Source: Hyphomonas sp. (GTDB taxonomy: Bacteria > Pseudomonadota > Alphaproteobacteria > Caulobacterales > Hyphomonadaceae). Taken from it: a stretch of 64,000 nt of DNA. Under the pieces are notes generated by a model. It searched no databases and was not told the DNA's origin. It worked only from the letters and a program-made list of their open reading frames with translations. Location: positions 3,765,004 through 3,829,003 of the forward strand of contig NZ_CP051230.1 in the NCBI RefSeq assembly GCF_017792385.1. Reading direction: 5' to 3'. The position numbers and the translations under genes were made by a program. Shown here piece by piece: positions 43,913 through 53,357 of this stretch. Position 1 is the first letter of the stretch. Every line of letters starts with the position of its first letter.

Positions 43913-43990
43913 TCTGCCGCCTCATCCTTCCTGAAATTTCCGTGACACTAATTCGCCCACCTGTGGTCCACAACCATTTTAGGGGCAGAA

Positions 43991-44482
43991 TTATTTGAAC
44001 TCGTAGACCCGGAAGCTCCAATAGGCATCGCCGCCATCAAAGGTGCATTTCCAGCCCAGCTTCTTCATCTCCGGCCGGATCATGCGATTGAACCAGCCAT
44101 GTGCGGCCAGATAGACCTTTCCCTCGCTGGAGGCCTCATCCAGCTTGGCGGCGGCAGATGCCGCGCGCAGGCGCGCTTCCTTTACGCTTTCCCCGTCAAG
44201 CGCATGGCCGTTCAGCCACACGGCCCGGGCCAGCACATTCCATGTCTTCGGCAGATAGCGCACCCCCGGCAGCAAAGGCGGCGGCAGCGGCGCCTCGTTG
44301 AACACCGGATCATACAGCGCCTGAAGGTGCGGGGCTGCCTTGGCGGCGGTCTGCTGGGCGCGCAGGCGGGCGGAAGCGAACACGATGTCCGCATCGGCCA
44401 CGACCTGTTTCAGCGCATCCGGCGCGTCCTGGTCATCCGCCAGCGGGCAGACTTGCGGGCCCCCAGTGACCACTCGTTCCAA
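43991..44482 (-). CDS. Histidine phosphatase superfamily protein, N-terminally truncated (probable pseudogene)
   Basis: About 163 residues match the middle and end of an alphaproteobacterial histidine phosphatase: VFASARLRAQQTA, the family PLPPPLLPGVR, AAHGWFNRMIRP (the second catalytic His) and GGDAYWSF. The N-terminal strand with the phospho-acceptor RHG motif is missing. An in-frame TAG sits two codons before the first possible start (TTG 44482), and no frame in the short gap to lepB supplies RHG. The gene has therefore lost its catalytic His and is probably inactive. Confidence 0.6.
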   Translation of the reverse strand: MERVVTGGPQVCPLADDQDAPDALKQVVADADIVFASARLRAQQTAAKAAPHLQALYDPVFNEAPLPPPLLPGVRYLPKTWNVLARAVWLNGHALDGESVKEARLRAASAAAKLDEASSEGKVYLAAHGWFNRMIRPEMKKLGWKCTFDGGDAYWSFRVYEFK

Positions 44483-44562
44483 AATGCCCTAACGGGGTTG
44501 GTGCGGCCGGGCAAGGCGCGTTTCACCTCAACCGGCGCGGCGTCTCCATCGGGCCAAGCGGA

Positions 44563-45417
44563 CTACAGCCCTTTCCACACCCGCTTGCGGCAGGGCTCAT
44601 CGTCCTGCAGCTTGCATTTGTGGAAGCTGACCAGAACGGTTTCCGCCCGCCCGATCAGATGGTCCATCGGAACAAAGCCGATGGAGGCCTCAACCGCTGG
44701 AACGCGCGGCTGGCAGCCGGCGCGGTCGATCACGCCGTCAATGGCAGGGCAGTGCCCGCTCGGAAACCGGCTGTCGAGGGAATTGTCGCGATTGTCGCCC
44801 ATCATGAAGACATGGCCTTCGGGCACGATGAACAGGTCGGTATTGTCGCCCCGGCCGCCCTTTTCCTGACGATAGGTCGACCAGCTCTTGTCGCCGATGG
44901 TTTCGCGCCATTCATGCGACGCCTCAATGGCGACACCGCGGTGCGGCACGAAGCGTACGGTGCGCTCATATTCGGTTTCCACCGGCTCGCCATTCAGGAA
45001 CAATTGTTCGCCGATCAGCTGGACCTGATCCCCGGGCAGGCCGATCAGGCGCTTGATCATGACCCGGCCGGTATGCGGGTGCTCGAAGACCACCACATCA
45101 CCGCGCTTGGGCTGGCTGGCAAAGATGCGGCCCGGCGGCAGAGGGATGAACCGGCCCATCGAGAAGGGCAGCGAGTAGCGGTCATAGCCATAGGCGAACT
45201 TCGCCACTGCCACACGGTCGGTCACCTGCAGGGTCGGCACCATGCTCTCGGACGGAATCACACGTTGCTCGTAGGCGAGACCGGAGAACAGCAGGAACAC
45301 CGGCACGAAGACGGCCAGCGTGGCGCCCCATTCCCGCAATTCCTGTTTCAGCTTGGCTCCCAGGCTCGGCTTTTCAGACACGCCGTTTTCTGCCGCAGAA
45401 TTGCTGTCTGATGCCAT
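44563..45417 (-). CDS. lepB: Signal peptidase I
   Basis: Inner membrane Ser/Lys protease that removes signal peptides. The protein is 284 residues from ATG 45417, which has GAGGG 4-5 bases upstream; ATG 45432 is also in frame. There is one N-terminal membrane helix (ATLAVFVPVFLLFSGLAY). Box B is PSESMVPTL with catalytic Ser58, box D is GRVMIKRLIGLPGD with Lys122, and box E is GDNRDNSLDSR. A Cys-rich insert and C-terminus (HCPAIDG, AGCQP, PCRKR) is less usual. Confidence 0.93.
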   Translation of the reverse strand: MASDSNSAAENGVSEKPSLGAKLKQELREWGATLAVFVPVFLLFSGLAYEQRVIPSESMVPTLQVTDRVAVAKFAYGYDRYSLPFSMGRFIPLPPGRIFASQPKRGDVVVFEHPHTGRVMIKRLIGLPGDQVQLIGEQLFLNGEPVETEYERTVRFVPHRGVAIEASHEWRETIGDKSWSTYRQEKGGRGDNTDLFIVPEGHVFMMGDNRDNSLDSRFPSGHCPAIDGVIDRAGCQPRVPAVEASIGFVPMDHLIGRAETVLVSFHKCKLQDDEPCRKRVWKGL

Positions 45418-45534
45418 GGGACCCTCATTCATCGCCGTTTGGACGTGCGCCCTGTCTTAGACGAAAGGATAGGCGATTGCGAACACCAAAACACGCCCGG
45501 CGCTGCAAAAGCTGGCCGGGTGAGACCGTCATGG

Positions 45535-46599
45535 TCAGTTCAGGCTGTACAGGTCCACGCCGGTCTCGCTGCGGTTCACCGAAACATCGCCGCGATAGAT
45601 CAGGTAATTCAGATGCGCCAGCGCTTCGCCGGTCGCCATGGACACCTCGTCATCGGCAATCGACCGTCCGAACAGGGTGGTGAAGGTGTCGACCGCTTTC
45701 ATCGGCCCCCGGCCAAGCCGTTGCAGCAGCCGGTCCAGCGCCACATGGTGCCCGTCAATCAGGTGCTGCAGGCGTTTGTGGGCGCCGGTGAAGGGCTCAT
45801 TATGGGCCGGCAGGACGAGCACGTCCTCCGGCAGGCGCGCCTTCAGCTTTTCACAACTCTCCAGCCAGTCGAGCAGCGGGTTGGCCGCGGGCTCGGTCGG
45901 GTGCACCGACACATTGGAGGAGATTCTCGGAAGCAACTGGTCCCCCGAGATCACGATGTTCAGGGACGGGCAGAACAGGCTGGCATGTTCCGGCGAATGG
46001 CCGCTGCCGGTGACGACTTCCCAGACCTGTCCGGCCATCTCGAACGTATCGCCATCGACGAGGCGCCGGAACGAATCCGGCAACGGCATCACACCGCGTC
46101 CAAATCCGCCAAAACGCTCCTTGTACTGGTCGATCTGGGCCTTGTTCCAGCCAGCCTTCAGATAGAAGTCCAGGCCGGCCTTGGGCGCGCTGCGGCCCGT
46201 ATCCGACACCAGCATGCGGCAGGTCGTGTATTCCAGCCGGGTCATCCACAATTCGGCACCCCATTTGTGGCACAGCCAACCGGCGGTTCCGACATGGTCA
46301 GGATGCATGTGGGTCACGATCACGCGCTTGAGCGGTTTCGCCTCGCTGATGCGGTCCGTCAGCAGGCTCCGCCAGGCATCGCGCGTTTCATCATATGGAA
46401 TGCCGGTATCCACGATCGTCCAGCCGTCGCCATCGTCGATCAGCCAGACATTGATGGATTTGAGCGAGAAATGCAGCGGCATGGCCACCCAGTGCAGGCC
46501 GGGGGCGACCTCCTTCATTTCTCCGATTGCCGGCACCGTCTGGCCAAGCGGATATTCGAGGCGCGGCCGTTTCGGCTTGCTGAGTTCTGTACCGTCCAT
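45535..46599 (-). CDS. MBL-fold metallo-hydrolase
   Basis: A 354-residue binuclear-zinc hydrolase with NVWLIDDGDGWTIVDTG, the metal motif THMHPDHVG, SGHSPEHASLF and ISGDQLLP, plus a C-terminal helical extension with LPAHNEPFTG as in the lactonase/thioesterase-like group. The substrate is unknown. It is 48 bases after gluconokinase in the same direction and may be co-transcribed. Confidence 0.9.
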   Translation of the reverse strand: MDGTELSKPKRPRLEYPLGQTVPAIGEMKEVAPGLHWVAMPLHFSLKSINVWLIDDGDGWTIVDTGIPYDETRDAWRSLLTDRISEAKPLKRVIVTHMHPDHVGTAGWLCHKWGAELWMTRLEYTTCRMLVSDTGRSAPKAGLDFYLKAGWNKAQIDQYKERFGGFGRGVMPLPDSFRRLVDGDTFEMAGQVWEVVTGSGHSPEHASLFCPSLNIVISGDQLLPRISSNVSVHPTEPAANPLLDWLESCEKLKARLPEDVLVLPAHNEPFTGAHKRLQHLIDGHHVALDRLLQRLGRGPMKAVDTFTTLFGRSIADDEVSMATGEALAHLNYLIYRGDVSVNRSETGVDLYSLN

Positions 46600-46647
46600 A
46601 TCAGGAGGATACGCAGCTTTTCTCCACCGTCGAGCCGTACCGCAAGG

Positions 46648-47139
46648 TCATGCCTCTGCAAGAATTGCCTGTATCTGCGCCAACAGGACGTCCGGACGGC
46701 CTGTGCCGTCGACCGCCAGAACGTCATCCGGGGGTTGCAACGCCTCCAACTGGCTGTCGAGCAGCGAGACGGGCATGAAATGATCCTGGCGGGCCGCGAT
46801 ACGCCGCGCCAGTTCCTCTCTCGGCACGTCCAGCAGGACAAACCGGCAGGCCCGTCCGGCTCCAGCGCGCAACCCGTCCTGGACGTAGGGGGTCAGCGCC
46901 GAACAGGCGAGGATGACCCGTGCCTCCGGTCGCGCGGAGACGGCCCGGCACAGGCTGCCGACCCAGTCTGCCCGGTCAGCATCGGTGAGCGGCGTGCCAG
47001 AGGCCATCTTCTGCTTGTTGGCCGCGGAATGATGGTCGTCTGCCTCGGTAAACGGCCATCCTCCGGCCGCAGCGAGCGCTTCGGCGATCGACGATTTGCC
47101 GCTGCCGGCCACGCCCATGATGATGACGAGGTCCGTCAT
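46648..47139 (-). CDS. gntK: Gluconokinase
   Basis: Phosphorylates D-gluconate to 6-phosphogluconate. The 163-residue GntK-type kinase has a P-loop at residues 9-16 (GVAGSGKS), FTEADDHHSAANKQKMASGTPL (substrate loop), ACSALTPYVQD and a C-terminal PPDDVLAVDG. The start overlaps the pseudouridine synthase stop as ATGA. No gluconate transporter or regulator is nearby. Confidence 0.92.
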   Translation of the reverse strand: MTDLVIIMGVAGSGKSSIAEALAAAGGWPFTEADDHHSAANKQKMASGTPLTDADRADWVGSLCRAVSARPEARVILACSALTPYVQDGLRAGAGRACRFVLLDVPREELARRIAARQDHFMPVSLLDSQLEALQPPDDVLAVDGTGRPDVLLAQIQAILAEA

Positions 47140-48152
47140 TTGATGGGCGTGCGCTTGCGCGGTTTCAGCTTCGTACGCTTGAACTTCTCGCCTTTCAGGG
47201 GCGACACCTTCCGGTCCGGTGCAGGGGCGGAGGCCAGTTTGCCGCTGCTGCGTGCGCCGGGCTTGCCGGGACGGGACGAGCGTTCGCCGCGCGCAGGCCG
47301 GTCCAGCCGGGCATCCCGGTCTGACCTGTCCGCTTGCTCGGGCCGTCCGGGCCGATCAGGCCGGTCCGTCCGGGGCTTGCGGGCCCGTGGCGCCTCGCCC
47401 TTCAGCAGGGCGGCGCGTTCCCGGCCACTGATCGGCCGCCATTTGCCCTCGGGCAGGCCTGCCAGTTCCAGCGGTCCGACCCGCACCCGCATCAGGTCCA
47501 CCACGCGCAGATCGACCAGCTGGCACATGCGCCGGATCTGTCGGTTGCGACCTTCCCGCAAGACGAATTTCAGCTCCTGCGGTTTCAGTTGCTCGACAAT
47601 GGCGGGCTTCAGCTTGCGCCCATCCAGTTCCAGGCCGTGGCGCAATTTCGCCAGCCGTTCGGGCGTGACCTCGCCCTTGACCTTGACGATATACTCCTTG
47701 TCGAGCTGGCTTTCGGGGCCGATCACGGCCTTCGCCAGAACACCATCCTCCGACAGGATGAGCAGGCCGCGTGAATCCTTGTCGAGCCGGCCCAGCGGCG
47801 CCAGCTTGTTGTAGCGGCCCGGAATGGCATGACTCTTCCCAGACAAGGACTCAGACGTGATCAGGCGCACCGCCGGGATCTCGTCACCTTCCGGCGTGCC
47901 GGACACAATGCCCACCGGCTTGTGGAAGAGGATGGACAATTGATTGTCGAGCCGGCGGGAGGCCTTCTGCGCCAAGTCCAGCGTCTGGCCGGTCTCGATC
48001 TTCTGGCCGGAAATCGCAGTCTCGCCGTTCACCTTGACGAGGCCCTGTTCGATCAGGGCATCCGCCTCGCGGCGCGAGCACACGCCTTCAAGCGCCAGCC
48101 ATTTGTTGATCCGCAAGGGCTCATCGCCGGTATAGGTCTTGGTCCACGCCAT
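47136..48152 (-). CDS. rluF: 23S rRNA pseudouridine synthase, RluF-like, with basic tail
   Basis: Isomerises uridine to pseudouridine in 23S rRNA. The 338-residue protein has an S4 RNA-binding domain (about 13-60, RINKWLALEGVCSRREADALI) and a RsuA/RluB-family catalytic domain with GRLDKDSRGLLILSEDG; this motif is closer to RluF than to RluB. EGRNRQIRRMC follows. The last 85 residues form a low-complexity Arg/Asp/Pro/Lys-rich tail, likely disordered and RNA-binding. The RluF assignment is by motif only; RluE-like is possible. Confidence 0.82.
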   Translation of the reverse strand: MAWTKTYTGDEPLRINKWLALEGVCSRREADALIEQGLVKVNGETAISGQKIETGQTLDLAQKASRRLDNQLSILFHKPVGIVSGTPEGDEIPAVRLITSESLSGKSHAIPGRYNKLAPLGRLDKDSRGLLILSEDGVLAKAVIGPESQLDKEYIVKVKGEVTPERLAKLRHGLELDGRKLKPAIVEQLKPQELKFVLREGRNRQIRRMCQLVDLRVVDLMRVRVGPLELAGLPEGKWRPISGRERAALLKGEAPRARKPRTDRPDRPGRPEQADRSDRDARLDRPARGERSSRPGKPGARSSGKLASAPAPDRKVSPLKGEKFKRTKLKPRKRTPIK

Positions 48153-48275
48153 GACGGGGCGCCTCCTGCACTGTTGCGGCCCGTCTTATCGGCGTGGCGC
48201 GCTGCTCGCAACTCGCGGTCGACAGGCTGGCGCATTTGCGGCATAGGCGGGCGCCCCGTTCGAAGAGCCTGTCCG

Positions 48276-49451
48276 ATGTCTGATCCCCGCGCTGCCACCC
48301 CCGGAATTGCCTTTGCCCTGATCGTTCTGGGCACGATCCTCGGCCTGGCCGGAACCGACCTCGTTCTGCCGGCGGTGCCGTCATTGCCGGATACGCTGGG
48401 CGGCACCCAGGCAATGGCCCAGCTTGTGCTGGCGGCCTTCGTGGCGGGGGGCTGCATCGGCCTGCTGGCCTTTGGAGAACTGGGCGCCCGCATCGACCAG
48501 CGATCCCTTCTGGTGGGCTCCCTGGTCGCCTATGCGCTGGTCTCCCTGGCCTGCATGATCGCGCCCAGCCTGCCGGTCCTGGTCGGTCTGCGCTTCGTTC
48601 AGGGCCTCGCCGGATCGGCAGCCGCCGTCTTCGCGCCCGGCATGATCCGGGCCATGTTTCCGGAAGACAAGGCCGTGGGGGCACTGGGTTTCATGGCCAG
48701 CATCGAATCCCTCATCCCCGCCCTCGCGCCCGTGCTCGGCGTCTGGCTGCTGATGGCCTTCGGATGGAAAAGCTCCTTCCTCGCGCTCGGTGGGCTCAGC
48801 CTCGCAGTGGCCGCGTCGGTCGCCCTGCTGCGCCACCGGATGCCGCCACCGCCCTCCACGCGTGCGCCGGGCAGCTATGTCCGGCATCTCACCAATCCCG
48901 TCTTCCTGCGCTACGCGCTCAGCCAGGCCTTCACTCTTGGCGGGCTGCTGATCTTCGTGTTCGGCGCCCCTGCCATGATCACAAAGGGCATGAACGGCAG
49001 CCTCAATGACTTCATCATCATGCAGGTGGCAGGCATTACCTTTTTCATCATCGGGTCAAACCTGGCCGGCAAACTGACCCAGCGCTTCGGTCCGGAAACC
49101 ATGATCCTGTTCGGCTCGATCCTGTCCGCCTGCGGACTGATCAGCGTTCTGGCCTTCGCCCTGCTCGGCGGCGCGGAACCGCTTGTGCTGGCAGCGCTGT
49201 TCGTCCCGGTTAACCTCGGCCTCGGCTTTCGGGGACCCCCGGGATTCTTCCGCGCCGTCATTGCGGCCCGCGGAGACGATGCGCGTGGATCCGCCCTGGT
49301 ACTGGTGGCCATTCTGGTCACGGCGGCTGTCGGAACGGCCCTTGCCGCCCCGGTCGTGACACTTGGCGCAGCCCCGCTGGCGGCCGTCGCCGCTGCGGTC
49401 TCGTGTGCCTCGGTGCTCTGCCTTCTGGCCCTGCCGAAACTGGAGGCCTGA
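48276..49451 (+). CDS. MFS transporter, Bcr/CflA-like drug exporter
   Basis: Inner membrane proton antiporter of 391 residues with twelve hydrophobic segments. It begins ALIVLGTILGLAGTDLVLPAVPSL, as is typical of the Bcr/CflA branch, followed by GELGARIDQRSLLVGSLVAYALVSL with motif A-like features. The ATG at 48276 is favoured; the open frame upstream lies antisense to the pseudouridine synthase. It converges with the acyl-CoA dehydrogenase gene, 7 bases apart. Confidence 0.88.
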   Translation: MSDPRAATPGIAFALIVLGTILGLAGTDLVLPAVPSLPDTLGGTQAMAQLVLAAFVAGGCIGLLAFGELGARIDQRSLLVGSLVAYALVSLACMIAPSLPVLVGLRFVQGLAGSAAAVFAPGMIRAMFPEDKAVGALGFMASIESLIPALAPVLGVWLLMAFGWKSSFLALGGLSLAVAASVALLRHRMPPPPSTRAPGSYVRHLTNPVFLRYALSQAFTLGGLLIFVFGAPAMITKGMNGSLNDFIIMQVAGITFFIIGSNLAGKLTQRFGPETMILFGSILSACGLISVLAFALLGGAEPLVLAALFVPVNLGLGFRGPPGFFRAVIAARGDDARGSALVLVAILVTAAVGTALAAPVVTLGAAPLAAVAAAVSCASVLCLLALPKLEA

Positions 49452-49458
49452 GGCCCGG

Positions 49459-51231
49459 TCAGGCGATGCCGAACAGGGCTTCGCTGTTCTCGAGGAAGGG
49501 GGAGCCGCCATCAGTGATGCCGGACACACGCCCCGGCGCGGTGGCCAGAACCGTCTCTGCAAAGAACCCGGCCAGCGCCAGTTGACGGGCCCGGAAGCTG
49601 CCATCTTCGCTGCGCGCCGCCACTGCGGCCCGCGTCAGGAAGTGGCCGCCAATCACATCCCCCGCCAGCGCCAGATAGGCGGTTGCCCCGGCAAGCGCCT
49701 TGGCCTGATCACGATCCTTCATCGCCTCCAGCATCCAGTCGCTTGCCTCGCGCAGGGCATCTGCCCCGGCGCGAAGACGGTCCGCAATCTGGACCAGTTG
49801 CGGATCGTTCGTGGCGCGCGCATCGGCGGCGGTTGCCTCCACCTCGCCCAGCATGACCCGCATCGACTCGCCATTGGTACCGGTCAGCTTGCGGCCGACC
49901 AGGTCGATGGCCTGAATACCATTCGTGCCCTCGTAAATCGGCGCAATCCGGGAGTCGCGATACAATTGACCAGCCAGCGTCTCATTCATGAAGCCCATGC
50001 CGCCATGGATCTGGACCCCCAGGCTGGCCACATCGACTCCCATGTCCGTACACCAGGCCTTCGCGATCGGCGTCAGCAGGTCTTCGCGCATCTTCGCAGC
50101 CTTGCGGGTTTCCTCGTCTACAGCCGCCTCGGCCAGATCTGCCGCCACGCCGCACGCATAGCAAATTGACCGAGCGGCAGCGACGCGGGCCCGCATGGTA
50201 GTCAGGGTACGGCGCACATCGGCATGGTGCAGGATCGGGGCAGGCCCGTCCACACCGGACACCTTGCCCTGCTTGCGTTCCTGAGCGTATTCGAAAGCCG
50301 TCTGATAGGCCGCTTCACCGACGGCGACTCCTTCAAGGCCGACATTCAGGCGCGCCGAGTTCATCATCGTGAACATGCAGGCAAGCCCCTTGTTCTCCTG
50401 CCCGATCAGCCAGCCCGTGGCGCCATCATATTCCATGACACAGGTCGGCGAAGCGTGGATGCCCATCTTCTTTTCCAGACCGATGCATTTCACGGCATTC
50501 CGGTCGCCCAGGCTGCCATCCGGGTTCACCATCACTTTCGGGACGATGAACAGGGAGATGCCGCGAGACCCGGCCGGCGCATCCGGCAGACGCGCGAGCA
50601 CGAGATGGATGATGTTCTCGGCGATGTCATGATCGCCCCAGGTAATGTAGATTTTCTGCCCGCTGATGGCATAGCTGCCATCATCATTCGGCACCGCCTT
50701 GGTCTTCAGCGCGCCGACATCCGAACCGGCCTGCGGCTCGGTCAGATTCATCGTGCCGGTCCAGGTGCCGGCGACGAGATTTGGAAGATAGGTCTGTTTC
50801 TGGTCATCGGTGCCATGTGCGAGCAGGGCCTCGATCGCGCCGAAGCTCAGCATCGGGCAGAGACCGAACGACATGTTCGCAGCGTGGAACATTTCCATCA
50901 CGGCCAGGGCCAGCGCCTTGGGCAGGCCCTGGCCGCCCCATTCTTCCGGCGCCGACAGGCCCATCCAGCCGCCGTCGCGGAACTGGGCATAGGCGTCTGC
51001 AAAGCCCGGCGCCGCCTTCACCCCGTCTTCGGTCAGTTGGGCGCCATGGGCATCTCCGACCATGTTCAACGGGGCCAGAACGTCCCGCGCCAGCTTGTTC
51101 GCTTCTTCCAGGATGGGAGAAATCAGGTCCGGGTCATAATTCGCAAAGGGCGCGAGCCCTTCCAGCCGCGAGACGCCAGCGACGGATTGAAGGGCGAATG
51201 CCATATCGCTCAGCGGGGCATCATATGCCAT
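49459..51231 (-). CDS. Acyl-CoA dehydrogenase, large (DmdC-like) type
   Basis: Flavin enzyme of 590 residues that introduces an alpha-beta double bond into an acyl-CoA. It has an acyl-CoA dehydrogenase core (MNLTEPQAGSDVGALKTKA, YAISGQKIYITWGDHD, IHGGMGFMNETLAGQLYRDSRIAPIYEGTNGIQA, with a glutamate near the end) and the extra C-terminal domain of the AcdA/3-methylmercaptopropionyl-CoA dehydrogenase group. DmdC activity cannot be asserted; medium or long-chain acyl substrates are equally possible. No paired ETF gene is adjacent. Confidence 0.88.
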   Translation of the reverse strand: MAYDAPLSDMAFALQSVAGVSRLEGLAPFANYDPDLISPILEEANKLARDVLAPLNMVGDAHGAQLTEDGVKAAPGFADAYAQFRDGGWMGLSAPEEWGGQGLPKALALAVMEMFHAANMSFGLCPMLSFGAIEALLAHGTDDQKQTYLPNLVAGTWTGTMNLTEPQAGSDVGALKTKAVPNDDGSYAISGQKIYITWGDHDIAENIIHLVLARLPDAPAGSRGISLFIVPKVMVNPDGSLGDRNAVKCIGLEKKMGIHASPTCVMEYDGATGWLIGQENKGLACMFTMMNSARLNVGLEGVAVGEAAYQTAFEYAQERKQGKVSGVDGPAPILHHADVRRTLTTMRARVAAARSICYACGVAADLAEAAVDEETRKAAKMREDLLTPIAKAWCTDMGVDVASLGVQIHGGMGFMNETLAGQLYRDSRIAPIYEGTNGIQAIDLVGRKLTGTNGESMRVMLGEVEATAADARATNDPQLVQIADRLRAGADALREASDWMLEAMKDRDQAKALAGATAYLALAGDVIGGHFLTRAAVAARSEDGSFRARQLALAGFFAETVLATAPGRVSGITDGGSPFLENSEALFGIA

Positions 51232-51352
51232 GGATTACTCCTAGAATCTGAATAAGTTATATCCTGCGTGACGTCTAGCGCGGGGATGGCCCGGCGCCAA
51301 CTGCGCCCTATAATCACTGGGACGTTTCAAGCAGCACTCCAGGAGACTCATC

Positions 51353-52090
51353 ATGCGCACCACCCTTCTATCCGTATCCCTGCTCGCCCTCGCCGCCTGC
51401 GGCGCGGCCGAGACCACCGCCCCGGCCGCCGAAGCGGAAACCCCGGCGACCGAAACCGCTGAAACCACCGCGGCGCCTGCAGAAACCGCAGAGCCGGCCC
51501 CGGAAATCGGCCCGGCCGGCACCTATGTGCTGGATCCGACTCACGCCTCCCTTACCTGGACCGTCGACCATTTCGGCCTGTCCAGCTACACAGCCCGCTT
51601 CACCAAGATGGACGCCACCCTGGAATTCAATCCGGACGATGCCAGCGCCACGTCCCTGACCGTCACCGTTGATCCGGCCTCCGTGGAGACCGACTATCCG
51701 GGCGATTACAAGGCCAGCCATGCCGATTCCCCGTACGAATCCTGGAACGCCCAGCTGGCTCAGGACCCGACCTATTTCAATGCCGGCGAGTATCCGGAAA
51801 TTACCTTCACCTCGACCGAAGTCACCCAGACAGGCCCGTCGACCGGCACCGTCACCGGGGACCTCACTTTCCTGGGCGTGACCAAACCGGTCACCCTCGA
51901 CGTCATCTACAACGGCACGGCCACGTTCCCCTGGGCGCCCGAACAGCCGAAGATCGGTTTTTCGGCCACGGGATCCCTGACCCGGTCGGAGTTCGGCCTC
52001 GACAAGATGGTGCCGAATCTCGGAGACGAGATTGAACTCACCATCGAGACGGAATTCGTCATGGCGACGCCCGCCACAGACGCCGAATAA
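51353..52090 (+). CDS. YceI-family lipoprotein
   Basis: A 245-residue exported protein with lipobox LLALAAC, an acidic Ala/Thr/Glu-rich linker (about 17-55) and a YceI lipocalin-like domain (TYVLDPTHASLTWTVDHFG, ARFTKMDATLEF, FTSTEVTQTG, VTGDLTFLGVTKPVTL, RSEFGLDKMVP). The family binds isoprenoid quinones or amphiphiles in the periplasm. It is 18 bases upstream of a cytochrome b561-YceI fusion and co-directional, so the two work together. Confidence 0.9.
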   Translation: MRTTLLSVSLLALAACGAAETTAPAAEAETPATETAETTAAPAETAEPAPEIGPAGTYVLDPTHASLTWTVDHFGLSSYTARFTKMDATLEFNPDDASATSLTVTVDPASVETDYPGDYKASHADSPYESWNAQLAQDPTYFNAGEYPEITFTSTEVTQTGPSTGTVTGDLTFLGVTKPVTLDVIYNGTATFPWAPEQPKIGFSATGSLTRSEFGLDKMVPNLGDEIELTIETEFVMATPATDAE

Positions 52091-52108
52091 TCCGGACGAC
52101 AGGACATC

Positions 52109-53308
52109 ATGAAGGCTGAAACCTCCAGATACGCCCTCATCGCCATCACCCTGCACTGGGTGATGGCAGCCCTGCTTCTGTTCATGATCTGGCTGGGCTG
52201 GAACATGGACGATCACGAAGCACGCTATCAGCTGCACAAATCGGTCGGCATCCTCTTGCTGTTCCTGACCGTGGTGCGGGTGATCTGGCGGGCCATGAAC
52301 CCGCCACCCCCATTGCCTGAAGAGATGCCGGCCCATGAGAAGCTGGCCTCGCATCTGGTGCATATGGCGTTCTACGGCCTCATGATCCTTCTGCCGCTGG
52401 CCGGCTGGTTGCTGGTCTCAACCTCGAAATTCAAGGTGCCGACCGTTCTGTTCGGCACGATCAGCTGGCCCCACCTGCCCGCGCCGGATTTCCTGCGCGG
52501 CGATCTTGCCCATGCCATTCTGGAAAACATCCATTCGAAAGGTGCCTGGGTCCTGATCATCCTGCTCGGCCTGCATGTGGCCGGCGCGGTGAAACACGAG
52601 ATTGGCGGCGAGGAGGGCGTGCTGAAGAAGATGCTGCCCGGCCTGTTTGGCAAGGTCGCCCCGCCGAAAACGGCGCGCGGATATCTTCGCGCCTTCGGCA
52701 CAGCCATCATTGCCTTTGCGCTGATCGCACTCATTCCGATTGCCGGATCCGGCCCGTCCGACGCCGCCCCTGCGGAATCCGCCCCCGTCGCAGAAGGGGA
52801 GGCCGACAATCTGTCCCCCAACTGGACCGTCAATTACGAGCAGTCGGAAATCCGCTTTACCGGGGAGTATGACGGAGCCGGGTTTACCGGCACATTCGGC
52901 GACTGGACGGCAGACATCGAATTCCATCCGGACGACCTTGCGGGCTCTGAAGCCCTCGTCACGGTCCGCACCGCCACCGCAGATGCCGGCAAGAAGCTCT
53001 ACAATGACAGCCTGAAGGGCCAGGAATGGTTTGACACGAACACGTTCCCGGAAGCCCGTATCAGGCTGGACAATTTCCGTGAGACCGACACCGGCTACAC
53101 TGCGGACGCAACCATTTCTCTCAAGACCGAACTCGTCACCGTCCCGCTCGACTTTACACTCGACATCGATGGCGACATCGCCACGCTGAACGCAACCACG
53201 GTCATGAACCGGAAGGCGTTCGATCTTGGTCAGGCCTCGGACCCTGCCGGCACATGGGTGGGTGAGGATGTCACCGTGACGGTCACCGGTACGGCCAGCC
53301 GCAATTAG
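52109..53308 (+). CDS. Cytochrome b561 fused to a YceI domain
   Basis: A 399-residue fusion. Residues 1-215 are a four-helix b561 (ITLHWVMAALLLFMIWLGW, YQLHKSVGILLLF, ASHLVHMAFYGLMI, LLGLHVAGAVKHE) with His residues for two hemes. Another hydrophobic helix (about 190-210) and a periplasmic YceI domain (about 228-399, WTVNYEQSEIRFTGEYDG, FGDWTADIEFHPDDL, VTVTVTGTA) complete it. Electron transfer between a bound quinone-like ligand and the membrane pool is a reasonable inference. Terminal stop at 53306-53308. Confidence 0.9.
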   Translation: MKAETSRYALIAITLHWVMAALLLFMIWLGWNMDDHEARYQLHKSVGILLLFLTVVRVIWRAMNPPPPLPEEMPAHEKLASHLVHMAFYGLMILLPLAGWLLVSTSKFKVPTVLFGTISWPHLPAPDFLRGDLAHAILENIHSKGAWVLIILLGLHVAGAVKHEIGGEEGVLKKMLPGLFGKVAPPKTARGYLRAFGTAIIAFALIALIPIAGSGPSDAAPAESAPVAEGEADNLSPNWTVNYEQSEIRFTGEYDGAGFTGTFGDWTADIEFHPDDLAGSEALVTVRTATADAGKKLYNDSLKGQEWFDTNTFPEARIRLDNFRETDTGYTADATISLKTELVTVPLDFTLDIDGDIATLNATTVMNRKAFDLGQASDPAGTWVGEDVTVTVTGTASRN

Positions 53309-53357
53309 GTGATGCAGCGACTTCCGGGCAGCGCGCGCGGGTGCTAAGGGCGCCCGC

